Assembly (NCBI RefSeq): GCF_004799495.1 | Contig: NZ_SSMY01000008.1 | Span: 385,186 to 449,185 of the forward strand | Direction of reading: 5' to 3' | DNA length: 64,000 bases | Source: Sphingomonas sp. | Lineage (GTDB): Bacteria > Pseudomonadota > Alphaproteobacteria > Sphingomonadales > Sphingomonadaceae | In this document: piece after piece, positions 34,186 to 42,608 of the stretch | Numbering within the stretch: the stretch's first letter is position 1 | Layout: each line of letters starts with the position of its first letter | The notes under the pieces: generated by a model | Database searches by the model: none | What the model was told of the DNA's origin: nothing | Seen by the model: the letters and a program-made list of their open reading frames with translations, nothing else | Translations under genes and position numbers: made by a program

Positions 34186-35073
34186 TTAGGCCGTGCGATA
34201 TTGTGGACGATAGACCATCCGGTCGCGCACCTCGCCCGGTAGTTTTAGACCTTTAGATGCAACGAGTAATTCTGTTCCCACTCGCTTCGTCTGAACCGAA
34301 TAATTTACATCGAAACCATATTGACGGCGTGTCTTATATAAGTGTGTTATTTCAGGCGTGTGATCGTAGGTGAGTATCCACGGCCGCGACAGCCGCAGCA
34401 CGGCTTGACTGACCGCCAGATGATCGGCTGGATTGTAGAAACTGGTATAAAGACTCGACCCCTTGTTGAAGTAAGGCGGGTCGATGCAGAAGAATGCGCG
34501 TGTCGGAAGGTTCGCGTCCATTTCCTCAATGAAAAGCAGCGCGTCACGGCGATAAAGGTGAATGCGAGAGCGGTACTTCGCGATGCGGCGAATACGCCTG
34601 GCGAGATCGTCACGGTTGAATCTGCAATCGATCTTGTAATTGCCAGTTTGGTCCAGTCCGCCAATCACGCCGCCACCCTTGATGATGCCAGAGCGGTTGG
34701 TGCGGTTCAGGAAGAAGGTGGCAAACCCTACGGTGAGGTCGTCATAGTCACGATGATTTAGGTAGATCTGCCGCTGCTCGTACCACTGTGACATATCGAC
34801 ACGAGTCTCGCGGATTCTTGCAGCGAGAGCCTCAGTCTCGAAAAGCACGGAATGCCAGAAAGCCCAAATGGACCGGTCAACATCGTTCAAGTGAATATCG
34901 CTGACATGCCCCTCGTATAACAGGGACAATGCCAACCCGGCGCCGCCCGCGTAGGGTTCCGCATAATGCCCGCGTTCCAACCGATTGAGGCGAAGAATGC
35001 GCGCCGCGAGATCATACAGGCAAGTCTTGCCGCCGGGATAACGCAGGGGAGAGGATGAACGGGCCATGCCCAT
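34186..35073 (-). CDS. orphan Dam-family DNA adenine methyltransferase
   Basis: 295 aa class D12 (Dam/DpnM) N6-adenine methylase. SPLRYPGGKTCL at the N-terminus and EPYAGGAG (39-46) bind S-adenosylmethionine. NRTNRSGIIKGGGVIGG is typical of this subfamily. CIDPPYF at 196-202 is the catalytic DPPY. GATC-type specificity is likely but not certain. The first or third codon Met could be the start; no ribosome site is obvious. It follows the ParB-like gene by 34 bases on the same strand. No restriction endonuclease is adjacent. GC content is visibly lower than the housekeeping neighbours. Confidence 0.9.
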   Translation of the reverse strand: MGMARSSSPLRYPGGKTCLYDLAARILRLNRLERGHYAEPYAGGAGLALSLLYEGHVSDIHLNDVDRSIWAFWHSVLFETEALAARIRETRVDMSQWYEQRQIYLNHRDYDDLTVGFATFFLNRTNRSGIIKGGGVIGGLDQTGNYKIDCRFNRDDLARRIRRIAKYRSRIHLYRRDALLFIEEMDANLPTRAFFCIDPPYFNKGSSLYTSFYNPADHLAVSQAVLRLSRPWILTYDHTPEITHLYKTRRQYGFDVNYSVQTKRVGTELLVASKGLKLPGEVRDRMVYRPQYRTA

Positions 35074-35107
35074 TTACCGGCATGTCGGCCGCTCGGCCAC
35101 AACTTTT

Positions 35108-36400
35108 TTACGGCTTACTCGATTGGGCTTCCTCGGCACATTTCAAAATTAAATCTTTCAATGTTTCCATGTCGTTAATGAGTTGTGGTCCGTTGAAAAA
35201 CGCAGCCTTGCCATCGTGTTTCGTAACATCACCTGAGGTTGATAGTCGGGTGAGAGCGTCGTGGATTGCCTTGTCACCCTTGCCCACGGCCAAGCCATAT
35301 TGCTGGAGCTTCAACTTGCTGAAGTATGCCGGGAAGCCCTGGTCTGTCTTGCGCCCGGCTCGACCCGAAAGCGACTCCAATAACGCCCAAGAGCCAATCG
35401 TGACCAACGGCGTGTGGTCGCTGAGTGGCACCGTACAGATTGAATTATATAGGGACGGCAGTTTTTCGCCGCCCAGCGCCGTAAGCGCGTTCATGATGTC
35501 TTGTTCGTAGGTTAGTACGTTCGGCTGTTTACGTTTTGCCGGTTTTCGGCGCTTTGGTGCGGTCTTTCCCGCCACAGGAACCTTGATCGATTCGGGTGGT
35601 ACGGTTTGGCTCGACTGGCCCTGTACGTTAGCCAGCTCGCGAGCATAGGCGACATGCTGGTCCTTTGTCGTGCGGCTGTTGACGTAGCCGCGCCCGAGAT
35701 CGCCGAGGAATTTGCGCAGTAACAGGTCAAAGTCGTCCTTGGATCGAATGCGGCAAACGTTGTCGATATCGCTGTTGTCGATGCCCAGAGCCTCACGAAC
35801 CAGCGGGTTAGCAACGTACCGCTGAACAGTTGTAAGTTTGCCCTTCCGCTCATTGGCGGTGATGATCCCTTCAGCTTCCGCATAATCGAGAATCGACAGC
35901 GCAACCTTGTTCTTGGTGTCGCCGCTAAAGCGGGCCGTCTGGTCAGCGTTCCATTTCTTCCGGCCAATGCCGCCCTGCTCGCCTTCGTGAATGCGGCTGA
36001 GCCACATGCGGACAGCATCGCGATCTGGAAAGACCCGGCAAACGAGATCGTCTATTGCGGACCAATGCTCGCTTAGGGCTTCGAACGTCTTCCGCATCGT
36101 CGTAGGCGCGCGTTCCGGGTCGGTGAGCAACTTCAGCGCACACAGTCGCCGATTCCCCTCCGCCACAATATAAGATTGTTTCTCGCCCTTCCCAGCGATG
36201 CCATCAGGAATGACAGCCAGTAGTTCTAGAGGGTTCAAACCGTTAGTGGCAATATCCTTAGCAAGCGGAAGAACATTTTCATATCGACACAAGTAATCGA
36301 TCACTTGCGCTTCTGTTTCGTATGGCTCGTGGCGCGGGTTATCGAGGTCGAGGAAAATGCGCCCTATCTCTACTATCTCCATTGCCGGACTACTTGCCAC
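35108..36400 (-). CDS. ParB/Srx N-terminal-domain protein linked to an orphan Dam methylase
   Basis: About 430 aa. The N-terminus has the ParB-like fold: IFLDLDNPRHEPYETEAQVI, then LAKDIATNGLNPLELLAV and VAEGNRRLCALKLL (the GxRR box). Next comes WLSRIHEGEQGGIGRKKWN, usual in non-partition members of this superfamily. A Lys-rich linker (about residues 285-300) leads to a helical C-terminal domain that I do not recognise. GTG 36400 has a GGGGGG site; ATG 36421 or an upstream TTG would lengthen it. Such proteins are found in phages and defence-like islands; nuclease or CTPase activity cannot be judged. Confidence 0.75.
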   Translation of the reverse strand: MASSPAMEIVEIGRIFLDLDNPRHEPYETEAQVIDYLCRYENVLPLAKDIATNGLNPLELLAVIPDGIAGKGEKQSYIVAEGNRRLCALKLLTDPERAPTTMRKTFEALSEHWSAIDDLVCRVFPDRDAVRMWLSRIHEGEQGGIGRKKWNADQTARFSGDTKNKVALSILDYAEAEGIITANERKGKLTTVQRYVANPLVREALGIDNSDIDNVCRIRSKDDFDLLLRKFLGDLGRGYVNSRTTKDQHVAYARELANVQGQSSQTVPPESIKVPVAGKTAPKRRKPAKRKQPNVLTYEQDIMNALTALGGEKLPSLYNSICTVPLSDHTPLVTIGSWALLESLSGRAGRKTDQGFPAYFSKLKLQQYGLAVGKGDKAIHDALTRLSTSGDVTKHDGKAAFFNGPQLINDMETLKDLILKCAEEAQSSKP

Positions 36401-36470
36401 GCTCGTTCCCCCCACTAACATCAGTTTCAATTCAAGAAAACCGGCCTGTTATGTCATAGGAGTCCACGCG

Positions 36471-36605
36471 TTGGCCAACAAAAACGCCCAAAGTGAACGC
36501 TTTCGCGAGGTCGCGCCCAAACTGGAATGCGGTGAGGATGAGACGCGCCGCGAAGAAAAGCTTAAAATTGAGAAGATAAAGCACTGGCCGGGAGAATCCA
36601 AATGA
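36471..36605 (+). CDS. small charged protein (44 aa), TTG start
   Basis: TTG at 36471 with AGGAG eight bases upstream gives (M)ANKNAQSERFREVAPKLEC and ends KIKHWPGESK. The arrangement Q-S-x-R-F-x-x-x-A...C-x-x-D/E-x-x is one I associate with a small conserved family next to membrane-protein genes; no function is known. Its stop overlaps the ATG of the 95-aa membrane protein (ATGA). It is divergent from the ParB-like gene. Confidence 0.6.
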   Translation: MANKNAQSERFREVAPKLECGEDETRREEKLKIEKIKHWPGESK

Positions 36606-36889
36606 CACCGAAGTTTTGGATTGAGGTCATTCTTGCGGCGTCGATGATGCTCGTTCCATTGGCGATCCTTGTGCAACGCATGTTCGCAAAAACCAAAGAA
36701 GGTGCCCATTTCGGAATGGGCGTGCGGATCACGCAGCTGGTTGGCGTATGCAATCTTCCTCCAGCGCTAATAATTTTAGGAATGGAGGGTTTGCTCGATG
36801 CCTCGGCAATGGCGGCGTTGGGCGGAGCTTTGGTCGGTTATCTATTCTCTGGTCTCGCTGAATTTGATCGGCGCAAGTCAGAGGACTAG
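36602..36889 (+). CDS. small membrane protein (95 aa)
   Basis: Three hydrophobic stretches (about residues 6-27, 44-63 and 67-86) with a basic loop (MFAKTKEGAHFG) after the first. No family is recognised. Translationally coupled to the 44-aa gene by ATGA and divergent from the ParB-like/Dam pair, so it may belong to the same accessory module. The codon use matches the lower-GC module rather than the pnp region next door. Confidence 0.65.
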   Translation: MTPKFWIEVILAASMMLVPLAILVQRMFAKTKEGAHFGMGVRITQLVGVCNLPPALIILGMEGLLDASAMAALGGALVGYLFSGLAEFDRRKSED

Positions 36890-36911
36890 CGCTCAAAATC
36901 GCGCAAATTTG

Positions 36912-36940
36912 AAAAAGGCCCCGGCGTCACCGCCGAGGCC
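36912..36940 (-). terminator. intrinsic terminator of pnp
   Basis: On the minus strand GGCCTCGGCG-GTGA-CGCCGGGGCC forms a ten-base-pair stem with one mismatch, followed directly by TTTTT. It lies 26 bases after the pnp stop codon. On the plus strand the hairpin is followed by TCTTCT, so it may also weakly end the 95-aa gene transcript. Confidence 0.85.
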
Positions 36941-36965
36941 TCTTCTAACAACCTAGCCTCTCGGC

Positions 36966-39323
36966 TCAATCATCCCGGTCACCCGTCAGGAACGCCGGCA
37001 CATGGCCCTGGTCCTCGCCGGCATCGGTACGCTCCCGCCGCGGACCACGGTCGCCACCGCCATCCCGACGCGGGCCGCGATCGCGGTCGCCGTCGCGGCG
37101 CGGGCCGCGGTCGCCGCCATCGCGACGCGGACCGCGATCGCCACGGTCGCCGCCCCGATCACCTCTGGGGCCACGGTCACGGCCACCCTCGCGCGGCTCG
37201 CGCGGGGGGCGGGTGTCTTCGAGCTCGGCGCCGGTCTCCTGATCGACGACGCGCATCGACAGGCGGACCTTGCCGCGCGGGTCGATCTCGAGCACCTTGA
37301 CCTTGACCTCCTGGCCTTCGCTCAGGACGTCGGAGACCTTCTCGACGCGCTCGTTCTTGATCTCGGAGACGTGGACGAGGCCGTCCTTGCCGCCCATGAA
37401 GTTCACGAACGCGCCGAAATCGACCAGGTTGACGACCTTGCCGTCATAGATCTTGCCGACTTCGGGTTCCTCGACGATGCCGCGGATCCACTGCATCGCC
37501 GCCTCGATCTGGGTGAGGTCGGACGACGACACCTTGATCACGCCCTCGTCGTCGATGTCGACCTTGGCGCCGGTGGTCGCGACGATCTCGCGGATCACCT
37601 TGCCGCCGGTGCCGATGACGTCGCGGATCTTCGACTTGTCGATCTGCATCGTCTCGATCCGCGGGGCGTGGGCGCTCAGTTCCTCGCGGGTGTGGTCGAG
37701 CGCCTTGTTCATCTCAGCCAGGATGTGCGCGCGGCCGTCCTTCGCCTGGTTCAGCGCGGCCTCGAAGATCTCGCGCGTGATGCCCGCGATCTTGATGTCC
37801 ATCTGCATCGTGGTGATGCCCGCAGCTGTGCCCGCGACCTTGAAGTCCATGTCGCCGAGGTGATCCTCGTCGCCCAGGATGTCGGACAGGATCGCATAAT
37901 CCTTGCCCTCGAGGATCAGGCCCATCGCGATGCCGCTGACCGGGCGCTTGATCGGCACGCCGGCGTCCATCATCGCGAGGCTGCCGCCGCACACCGACGC
38001 CATCGACGACGAGCCGTTCGACTCGGTGATGTCGCTGGTCAGGCGGATCGTGTAGGGGAAGTCCTCCTTCGACGGCAGCACCGGGTGCAGCGCGCGCCAG
38101 GCGAGCTTGCCGTGGCCGACTTCGCGACGCCCGGGGGCGCCGAAGCGGCCGACTTCGCCGACCGAATAGGGCGGGAAGTTATAGTGCAGCATGAAGTTCT
38201 GGTACGACAGGCCGTTGAGCCCGTCGATCATCTGCTCGGCGTCCTTGGTGCCGAGCGTCGCGGTCGCGATGGTCTGCGTCTCGCCGCGGGTGAACAAGGC
38301 CGAGCCGTGCGCGCGGGGGAGGAAGTGCGTTTCCGCAACGATCGGGCGGATCTGCGTGGTGGTGCGGCCGTCGATGCGCTTGCCGTCCTTCAGGATGGCG
38401 CCGCGGACGATCTCCGCCTCGAGCTTCTTGGTGAGCTTGATGCCGGCCATCACTTCCTGCGGGCTCAGCCCGTCGGCGGTGAACTGCTCCTTCGCCTTGG
38501 CGCGCGCCGCGTTGAGCGCGTTCGAACGGGCCGACTTGTCGGTCAGCTTGTAGGCGGCGGCGATATCCTTGCCAATCAAATCCTTCAGCTTGGCCTTGAT
38601 CGCGGCATTGTCGTCGGTGGACGCCATTTCCCACGGGTCCTTGGCGGCTTTCTCCGCGAGGCTGATGATCGCCTTGACGACTTCCTTGCACGCGTCGTGC
38701 GCGAACAGGACGGCGCCTAGCATGACCTCTTCCGACAGCTCGTTGGCTTCGGATTCGACCATCATCACCGCGTCATAGGTCGCGGCGACGACCAGGTCGA
38801 GGTCGCCCGCGGCGACCTGCTCGTCGGTCGGGTTGAGGACATACTCACCATCGACGTAACCCACGCGCGCGGCGCCGATCGGGCCCATGAACGGCACGCC
38901 CGAGATCGTCAGCGCGGCCGAGGCGGCGACCATCGCGAGGATGTCCGGCTCGTTCTCGCCGTCATACGACAGCACCTGCGCGATCGCGTTGATCTCGTTG
39001 TAGAACCCTTCCGGGAACAGCGGGCGGATCGGGCGGTCGATGAGGCGGGAAACCAGCGTTTCCTTCTCGGTCGCGCCGCGCTCGCGCTTGAAGAAGCCGC
39101 CGGGGATGCGGCCCGCAGCGCTGTACTTCTCCTGATAGTGGACGGTGAGCGGGAAGAAGTCCTGCCCCTCCTTGACCGACTTGGCGGCGGTGACCGCGCA
39201 CAAGACGACGGTCTCGCCGAGCGTCGCCATGATCGCGCCGTCGGCCTGGCGGGCAACCTTGCCCGTTTCGAGCGTGAGGGTCTGGCCGCCCCACTCGATG
39301 CTTACCTTCTTGGTATCGAACAT
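36966..39323 (-). CDS. pnp: polynucleotide phosphorylase
   Basis: 785 aa phosphorolytic 3'-5' exoribonuclease of the RNA degradosome. Two RNase PH domains, then a KH domain ([20 protein letters not shown]) and an S1 domain ([20 protein letters not shown]). The last 70 residues are an Arg-Gly-Asp-rich repeat tail ([11 protein letters not shown]...), which can bind RNA or RNase E in alphaproteobacteria. GAAGGAAATGAA precedes the ATG. It follows rpsO as in most proteobacteria, and a hairpin lies in its leader. Confidence 0.98.
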   Translation of the reverse strand: MFDTKKVSIEWGGQTLTLETGKVARQADGAIMATLGETVVLCAVTAAKSVKEGQDFFPLTVHYQEKYSAAGRIPGGFFKRERGATEKETLVSRLIDRPIRPLFPEGFYNEINAIAQVLSYDGENEPDILAMVAASAALTISGVPFMGPIGAARVGYVDGEYVLNPTDEQVAAGDLDLVVAATYDAVMMVESEANELSEEVMLGAVLFAHDACKEVVKAIISLAEKAAKDPWEMASTDDNAAIKAKLKDLIGKDIAAAYKLTDKSARSNALNAARAKAKEQFTADGLSPQEVMAGIKLTKKLEAEIVRGAILKDGKRIDGRTTTQIRPIVAETHFLPRAHGSALFTRGETQTIATATLGTKDAEQMIDGLNGLSYQNFMLHYNFPPYSVGEVGRFGAPGRREVGHGKLAWRALHPVLPSKEDFPYTIRLTSDITESNGSSSMASVCGGSLAMMDAGVPIKRPVSGIAMGLILEGKDYAILSDILGDEDHLGDMDFKVAGTAAGITTMQMDIKIAGITREIFEAALNQAKDGRAHILAEMNKALDHTREELSAHAPRIETMQIDKSKIRDVIGTGGKVIREIVATTGAKVDIDDEGVIKVSSSDLTQIEAAMQWIRGIVEEPEVGKIYDGKVVNLVDFGAFVNFMGGKDGLVHVSEIKNERVEKVSDVLSEGQEVKVKVLEIDPRGKVRLSMRVVDQETGAELEDTRPPREPREGGRDRGPRGDRGGDRGDRGPRRDGGDRGPRRDGDRDRGPRRDGGGDRGPRRERTDAGEDQGHVPAFLTGDRDD

Positions 39324-39338
39324 TTCATTTCCTTCACG

Positions 39339-39359
39339 CCACGCGCCCTATGCGCGTGG
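39339..39359 (-). promoter_or_regulatory. hairpin in the pnp leader
   Basis: CCACGCGC-CCTAT-GCGCGTGG is an eight-base-pair stem starting 16 bases upstream of the pnp ATG. In E. coli the pnp leader stem is cut by RNase III and PNPase then represses its own synthesis. This hairpin is a candidate for such control, but it is shorter than the E. coli one. Confidence 0.45.
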
Positions 39360-39445
39360 GGCCTGTGTGCGGGCTAGCCGGCCCGTGCGGTGCGGGACTG
39401 TTGCGTCCCTTGGGCCTTCGGCCGGATTGCCGGGGCCCGGGATGA

Positions 39446-39474
39446 CGAAAGGGCGACCCTTGGGGCCGCCCTTC
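39446..39474 (-). terminator. candidate rpsO terminator
   Basis: AAGGGCG and CGCCCTT (minus strand) form a seven-base-pair stem four bases after the rpsO stop codon, followed by TCGTC. The poor T-run suggests partial termination, allowing some read-through to pnp. Confidence 0.45.
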
Positions 39475-39477
39475 GTG

Positions 39478-39747
39478 TTATTTCCGAAGACCGAGCTTCG
39501 CGATGAGGGCGAGATAACGATCGCCGTCCGACTTGCGGAGGTAATCGAGCAGCGACCGGCGCTTGTTGACCATCATGAGCAGGCCGCGGCGCGAGTGATT
39601 GTCCTTCGCGTGGGTCTTGAAATGCTCGGTCAGGTTCGTGATGCGCTCGGTCAGGATCGCGACCTGGACCTCGGCGGAGCCGGTGTCGCCCTTTTCGCGG
39701 GCATGGTCCTTGATCAGCGCTTCCTTGCGCTCGGCGGTAATCGACAT
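39478..39747 (-). CDS. rpsO: 30S ribosomal protein S15
   Basis: 89 aa, standard length. Recognisable by [18 protein letters not shown], the [20 protein letters not shown] stretch that contacts 16S rRNA helices 20-22, and [19 protein letters not shown] near the C-terminus. Primary binder in assembly of the 30S central domain. It starts 24 bases after the truB stop and precedes pnp, the usual truB-rpsO-pnp order. Confidence 0.98.
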   Translation of the reverse strand: MSITAERKEALIKDHAREKGDTGSAEVQVAILTERITNLTEHFKTHAKDNHSRRGLLMMVNKRRSLLDYLRKSDGDRYLALIAKLGLRK

Positions 39748-39771
39748 GTTCTTTCCTTCGACATCGCGTGA

Positions 39772-40767
39772 CTACAGGTTGAAGCCGCGGACGACGCGGG
39801 CCTCCCCGCTGGTGACCTCGACCAATGCAACAGGGGTTTCGCCCAAGGTTGCGAAGTAGGGGCCATCGTCTCTGGCAATCCCGGCCAGAACGCGCCCCTG
39901 TCGGAGCGCTCCTGCCTGGTCGGGGTCGAGGGAGAGAGCCGGGATGTCGTCCAGCCCCGCCCTCAATGGCAGGAGGTGTTGTTCAAGGGTGCGCCCCTTA
40001 GCGAGTTCGTCCAGTTTGTCCAGCGATATCGCGGAAGAGAGGTCGAACGGACCGGCCTTGATGCGGCGGAGCTTGGTGACGTGCCCCACGGTGGCGAGCG
40101 CGCGCGCAATGTCGCGGGCGAGGGAGCGGATATAGGTGCCCTTGGAGACCTGCGCGGTGAGGGTTACCTGCCGCAATTCCTCCCCGTTTACGGGGAGGTG
40201 GCAATGCGAAGCATAGACGAAGGGGGCGGGCCGCGAGCGAGACGTTTGCGGCCCGCCCCCTCCGCCGGCCTGTGGCCGGTCCCCCTCCCCGTAAACGGGG
40301 AGGATTTGCAGCGAATGCACCGTCACGCTGCGGCTCTTGAGCGCGACCTCCTCCCCGGCGCGCGCGAGGTCGTAGGCGCGCTCGCCATCGACCTTGAGCG
40401 CGGAATAGGCCGGCGGCACCTGATCGATCGGGCCGGTGAAGCGCGGCAGGATCGCCTCGATCTCGGCCAGCGTCGGGCGGACGTCGCTCTCCGCGATCAC
40501 CTTCCCCTCGAGGTCGAGCGTGTCGGTCTCCGCTCCGAAGCGAACCGTGAAATCATACACCTTGTCGCTGTCGAGCATCCGTCCGGCGAGCTTGGTTGCC
40601 TCACCGATCGCGACGGGCAACACGCCCGTCGCCAGCGGATCGAGTGTTCCGCCATGCCCGACCTTGGCCTTGCTATAGCCGCCCTGCCGAAGCGCACGCT
40701 TGACCGCGCTCACGCCTTGCGTCGAGCCGAGCCCGAGCGGTTTGTCGAGGATGATCCAGCCGTGCAT
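39772..40767 (-). CDS. truB: tRNA pseudouridine-55 synthase TruB with an in-frame repeat-encoded insert
   Basis: 331 aa. Makes pseudouridine 55 in the tRNA T-arm. The catalytic D43 lies in GHGGTLDPLATGVLP; VPPAYSALKVDGERAYDLAR and SKGTYIRSLARDIARAL are conserved. Between VTVHSLQIL and VTLTAQ, about 45 residues (VYGEGDRPQAGGGGGPQTSR... to CHLPVNGEEL) are encoded by a palindromic element at 40175-40307 and have no place in known TruB domains. The rest of the protein is intact. The ATG giving MHGWIILDKPLG is the conserved start. Confidence 0.93.
   Translation of the reverse strand: MHGWIILDKPLGLGSTQGVSAVKRALRQGGYSKAKVGHGGTLDPLATGVLPVAIGEATKLAGRMLDSDKVYDFTVRFGAETDTLDLEGKVIAESDVRPTLAEIEAILPRFTGPIDQVPPAYSALKVDGERAYDLARAGEEVALKSRSVTVHSLQILPVYGEGDRPQAGGGGGPQTSRSRPAPFVYASHCHLPVNGEELRQVTLTAQVSKGTYIRSLARDIARALATVGHVTKLRRIKAGPFDLSSAISLDKLDELAKGRTLEQHLLPLRAGLDDIPALSLDPDQAGALRQGRVLAGIARDDGPYFATLGETPVALVEVTSGEARVVRGFNL
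40175..40307. repeat. 133-bp palindromic element inside truB
   Basis: The left end AATTCCTCCCCGTTTACGGG and the right end CCCGTAAACGGGGAGGATTT are inverted copies, each itself a hairpin. Between them lie a GGGGGCGGGCC...GGCCCGCCCCC pair and a CCGGCC-TGT-GGCCGG hairpin. The whole element reads through in the truB frame. The same family occurs at 20599-20640 and 27531-27659. Confidence 0.85.
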
Positions 40768-40782
40768 GCCGCGCCGTAGCGC

Positions 40783-40818
40783 GCTTTTAGGTCGGGCGGT
40801 ACCGGACCAACAAAAACG
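40783..40818. repeat. short inverted repeat with GCGGTACCGG core
   Basis: GCTTTTAGGTC and GACCAACAAAAACGC type ends surround GCGGTACCGG in the truB - DUF6491 gap. It resembles the longer form at 4404-4470. It could act as a terminator for the minus-strand DUF6491 gene, since TTTT lies on the truB side, but the stem is short. Confidence 0.4.
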
Positions 40819-40819
40819 C

Positions 40820-41215
40820 TCAGCCCTTCTTGGGCTTCCTGACCTTGGGCGGCGGGCCGGCGCTGGTGACGAGGCTGTCGATGTGACAGCGCTCGCCGTC
40901 GACCAGCAGCACGCCGGTGCGATCGAGCGACGTCCCACCGAAGCGCGTGTCGACCCCGATCCGGGTCGCGAAGGGCAGCCCGGTGCAGATGCCCGAGATG
41001 CTCGCGTAATACCATTTGCGGCGCTGATCCTGCAGCCACACCCCGCGATGGCCGTCCGCCTCGAAATTATACAGCCCGATCGTGCCGATGAACGGGATGC
41101 TGGTTTCCTTGCCGAGCTCGACCGGGGCGGGCGGCGTCTTGCGCGCGAGCGCCGGGGTGGCGAGCGTGGCCGCGGCGAGCGCGATCAAGGGGAGGGCGAC
41201 GAGCGACTGGCGCAT
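40820..41215 (-). CDS. secreted DUF6491-like protein
   Basis: 131 aa. Signal peptide LVALPLIALAAATLATPALA, then a domain with GLYNFEADGHRGVWLQD, RRKWYYASISGICTGLP and GERCHIDSLVTS, a pattern I associate with DUF6491 periplasmic proteins of sphingomonads. Two Cys are probably paired. The C-terminus is Lys/Pro-rich. AAAGGATC precedes the ATG. Function unknown. Confidence 0.75.
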   Translation of the reverse strand: MRQSLVALPLIALAAATLATPALARKTPPAPVELGKETSIPFIGTIGLYNFEADGHRGVWLQDQRRKWYYASISGICTGLPFATRIGVDTRFGGTSLDRTGVLLVDGERCHIDSLVTSAGPPPKVRKPKKG

Positions 41216-41269
41216 GAGACGATCCTTTCGCGTTCTTCTATCCCGCACCGCCTGAACCCGCGCTGAAGA

Positions 41270-41950
41270 TCAGGTCAGCGCGGTCGCGAACATCAGCAGC
41301 CCGCGTACGATCGTGTCGGCGATCGGCCCGACGACTTGCGCGACGACGTTCGCGCGCGGCGCGACCATCGGCAGGATGACGAGCAGGAACAGCATCACCG
41401 GGAAGGCGTAGCGGTGAAGCCTGGCGTATTGCGCGGCAAGCGGGCGCGGTAGTGCGGCCTCGACGACATGTCCACCGTCGAAGGGCGGGATCGGCATCAG
41501 GTTGAAGATTGCCAGGAAGACATTGATTAGCAGGAAGTTACTGAGATTATCGCCAACGAAACCTATCGAGACAGGGGCGAGCAGGTTCAAGCCGCTCACG
41601 GCCGCCACCAATACGGTGATCGTCGCGAGCACCAGGTTGGTCCCCGGCCCGGCGAGCGCGACCAATGCCATGTCGCGCCGGGGATGCCGCATCCGCGCCG
41701 CGACCACCGGCACCGGCTTGGCCCAGCCGAAGATCGGCGCATGCGCCAGCGCGAGGACCATCGGCACGGCGAGCGTACCGACCGGGTCGACATGGCGGAT
41801 GGGGTTGAGCGTCAGCCGCCCCAGCCGCTCGGCGGTATGGTCGCCGAGCAACCGCGCGACGTACCCATGCGCGACTTCGTGAAACACGATCGCGATGACG
41901 AGCGGGATCAGCCAGACCGCGATCTGGTAGATCGTATTGTCAGGGCTCAT
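41270..41950 (-). CDS. site-2-protease-like membrane metalloprotease (M50 family)
   Basis: 226 aa. Intramembrane zinc protease fold: HEVAHGYVARLLGDHTAERL (H-E-x2-H) in the first third and NLMPIPPFDGGHV, the second zinc-site motif, near residue 150. Five or six hydrophobic segments. This is the short form without PDZ domains, widespread in bacteria and of unknown substrate. Starts within the tdk stop (ATGA). An open frame further upstream is the overlap with tdk and not part of this gene. Confidence 0.9.
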   Translation of the reverse strand: MSPDNTIYQIAVWLIPLVIAIVFHEVAHGYVARLLGDHTAERLGRLTLNPIRHVDPVGTLAVPMVLALAHAPIFGWAKPVPVVAARMRHPRRDMALVALAGPGTNLVLATITVLVAAVSGLNLLAPVSIGFVGDNLSNFLLINVFLAIFNLMPIPPFDGGHVVEAALPRPLAAQYARLHRYAFPVMLFLLVILPMVAPRANVVAQVVGPIADTIVRGLLMFATALT

Positions 41951-42543
41951 GCGCCCGCCGCCGCGCTCGCCTGGCGCGCCGCGACGAAATGCTTGCGGCA
42001 CAAAGCGACATAGCGGTCGTTGCCGCCGATCTCGGTCTGCGCGCCCGCGACGACCGCGCGGCCCTGTTCGTCGACGCGCAGGTTCATCGTCGCCTTGCGT
42101 CCGCACTCACACACCGATTTCAATTCGACGAGCGAGTCCGCCAGCGCGAGCAGCCGCGCCGATCCGGGGAACAGATCGGCCTGAAAATCGGTGCGCAGGC
42201 CATAAGCGAGCACCGGGATGCCGACGACATCGGCGAGATGCGCGAGCTGGTCGACCTGCGCGCTGGTCAGGAACTGCGCCTCGTCGACCAGTACGCACGC
42301 GACCTTTTCGTGCGCGTGGGCGGCCGCGACGATCGCGGCGATGTCGGTCTCGGGGTCGAACGTCGTCGCATTGGCCGACACGTCGAGCCGCGAGGTGATC
42401 GTCCCCTTGGCATAGCGATCATCGATCGCCGCGGTGAACAGCATCGTCGCCATTCCGCGTTCGCGATAATTGAAATCCGCCTGGAGCAAGGTGGTCGACT
42501 TCCCCGCATTCATCGACGCGTAGTAGAAATAGAGCTTGGCCAT
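41947..42543 (-). CDS. tdk: thymidine kinase
   Basis: 198 aa type II thymidine kinase, which salvages thymidine to dTMP. The P-loop ASMNAGKSTTLLQ lies near residue 10, the Walker B-like CVLVDEAQFL near 90, and a zinc-binding Cys set (CECGRKAT, later C) in the lasso region. Typical length. Followed by the M50 protease gene with an ATGA overlap and divergent from a small membrane-protein gene. Confidence 0.96.
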   Translation of the reverse strand: MAKLYFYYASMNAGKSTTLLQADFNYRERGMATMLFTAAIDDRYAKGTITSRLDVSANATTFDPETDIAAIVAAAHAHEKVACVLVDEAQFLTSAQVDQLAHLADVVGIPVLAYGLRTDFQADLFPGSARLLALADSLVELKSVCECGRKATMNLRVDEQGRAVVAGAQTEIGGNDRYVALCRKHFVAARQASAAAGA

Positions 42544-42608
42544 GGCGCCAGCCTAGCCATGGAACCTCGCCTTCGTCTACGGGCGCGGGAGGCCAAGGGG
42601 GACGACGA

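Noticed and set aside
31011..36889. Prophage
   Set aside because: A terminase-like protein and a Dam methylase are phage-like, but no portal, capsid, tail, integrase, lysis or attachment site was seen.
36471..36889. Toxin-antitoxin pair
   Set aside because: The size and overlap fit, but neither protein matches a known toxin or antitoxin and the order is not informative.
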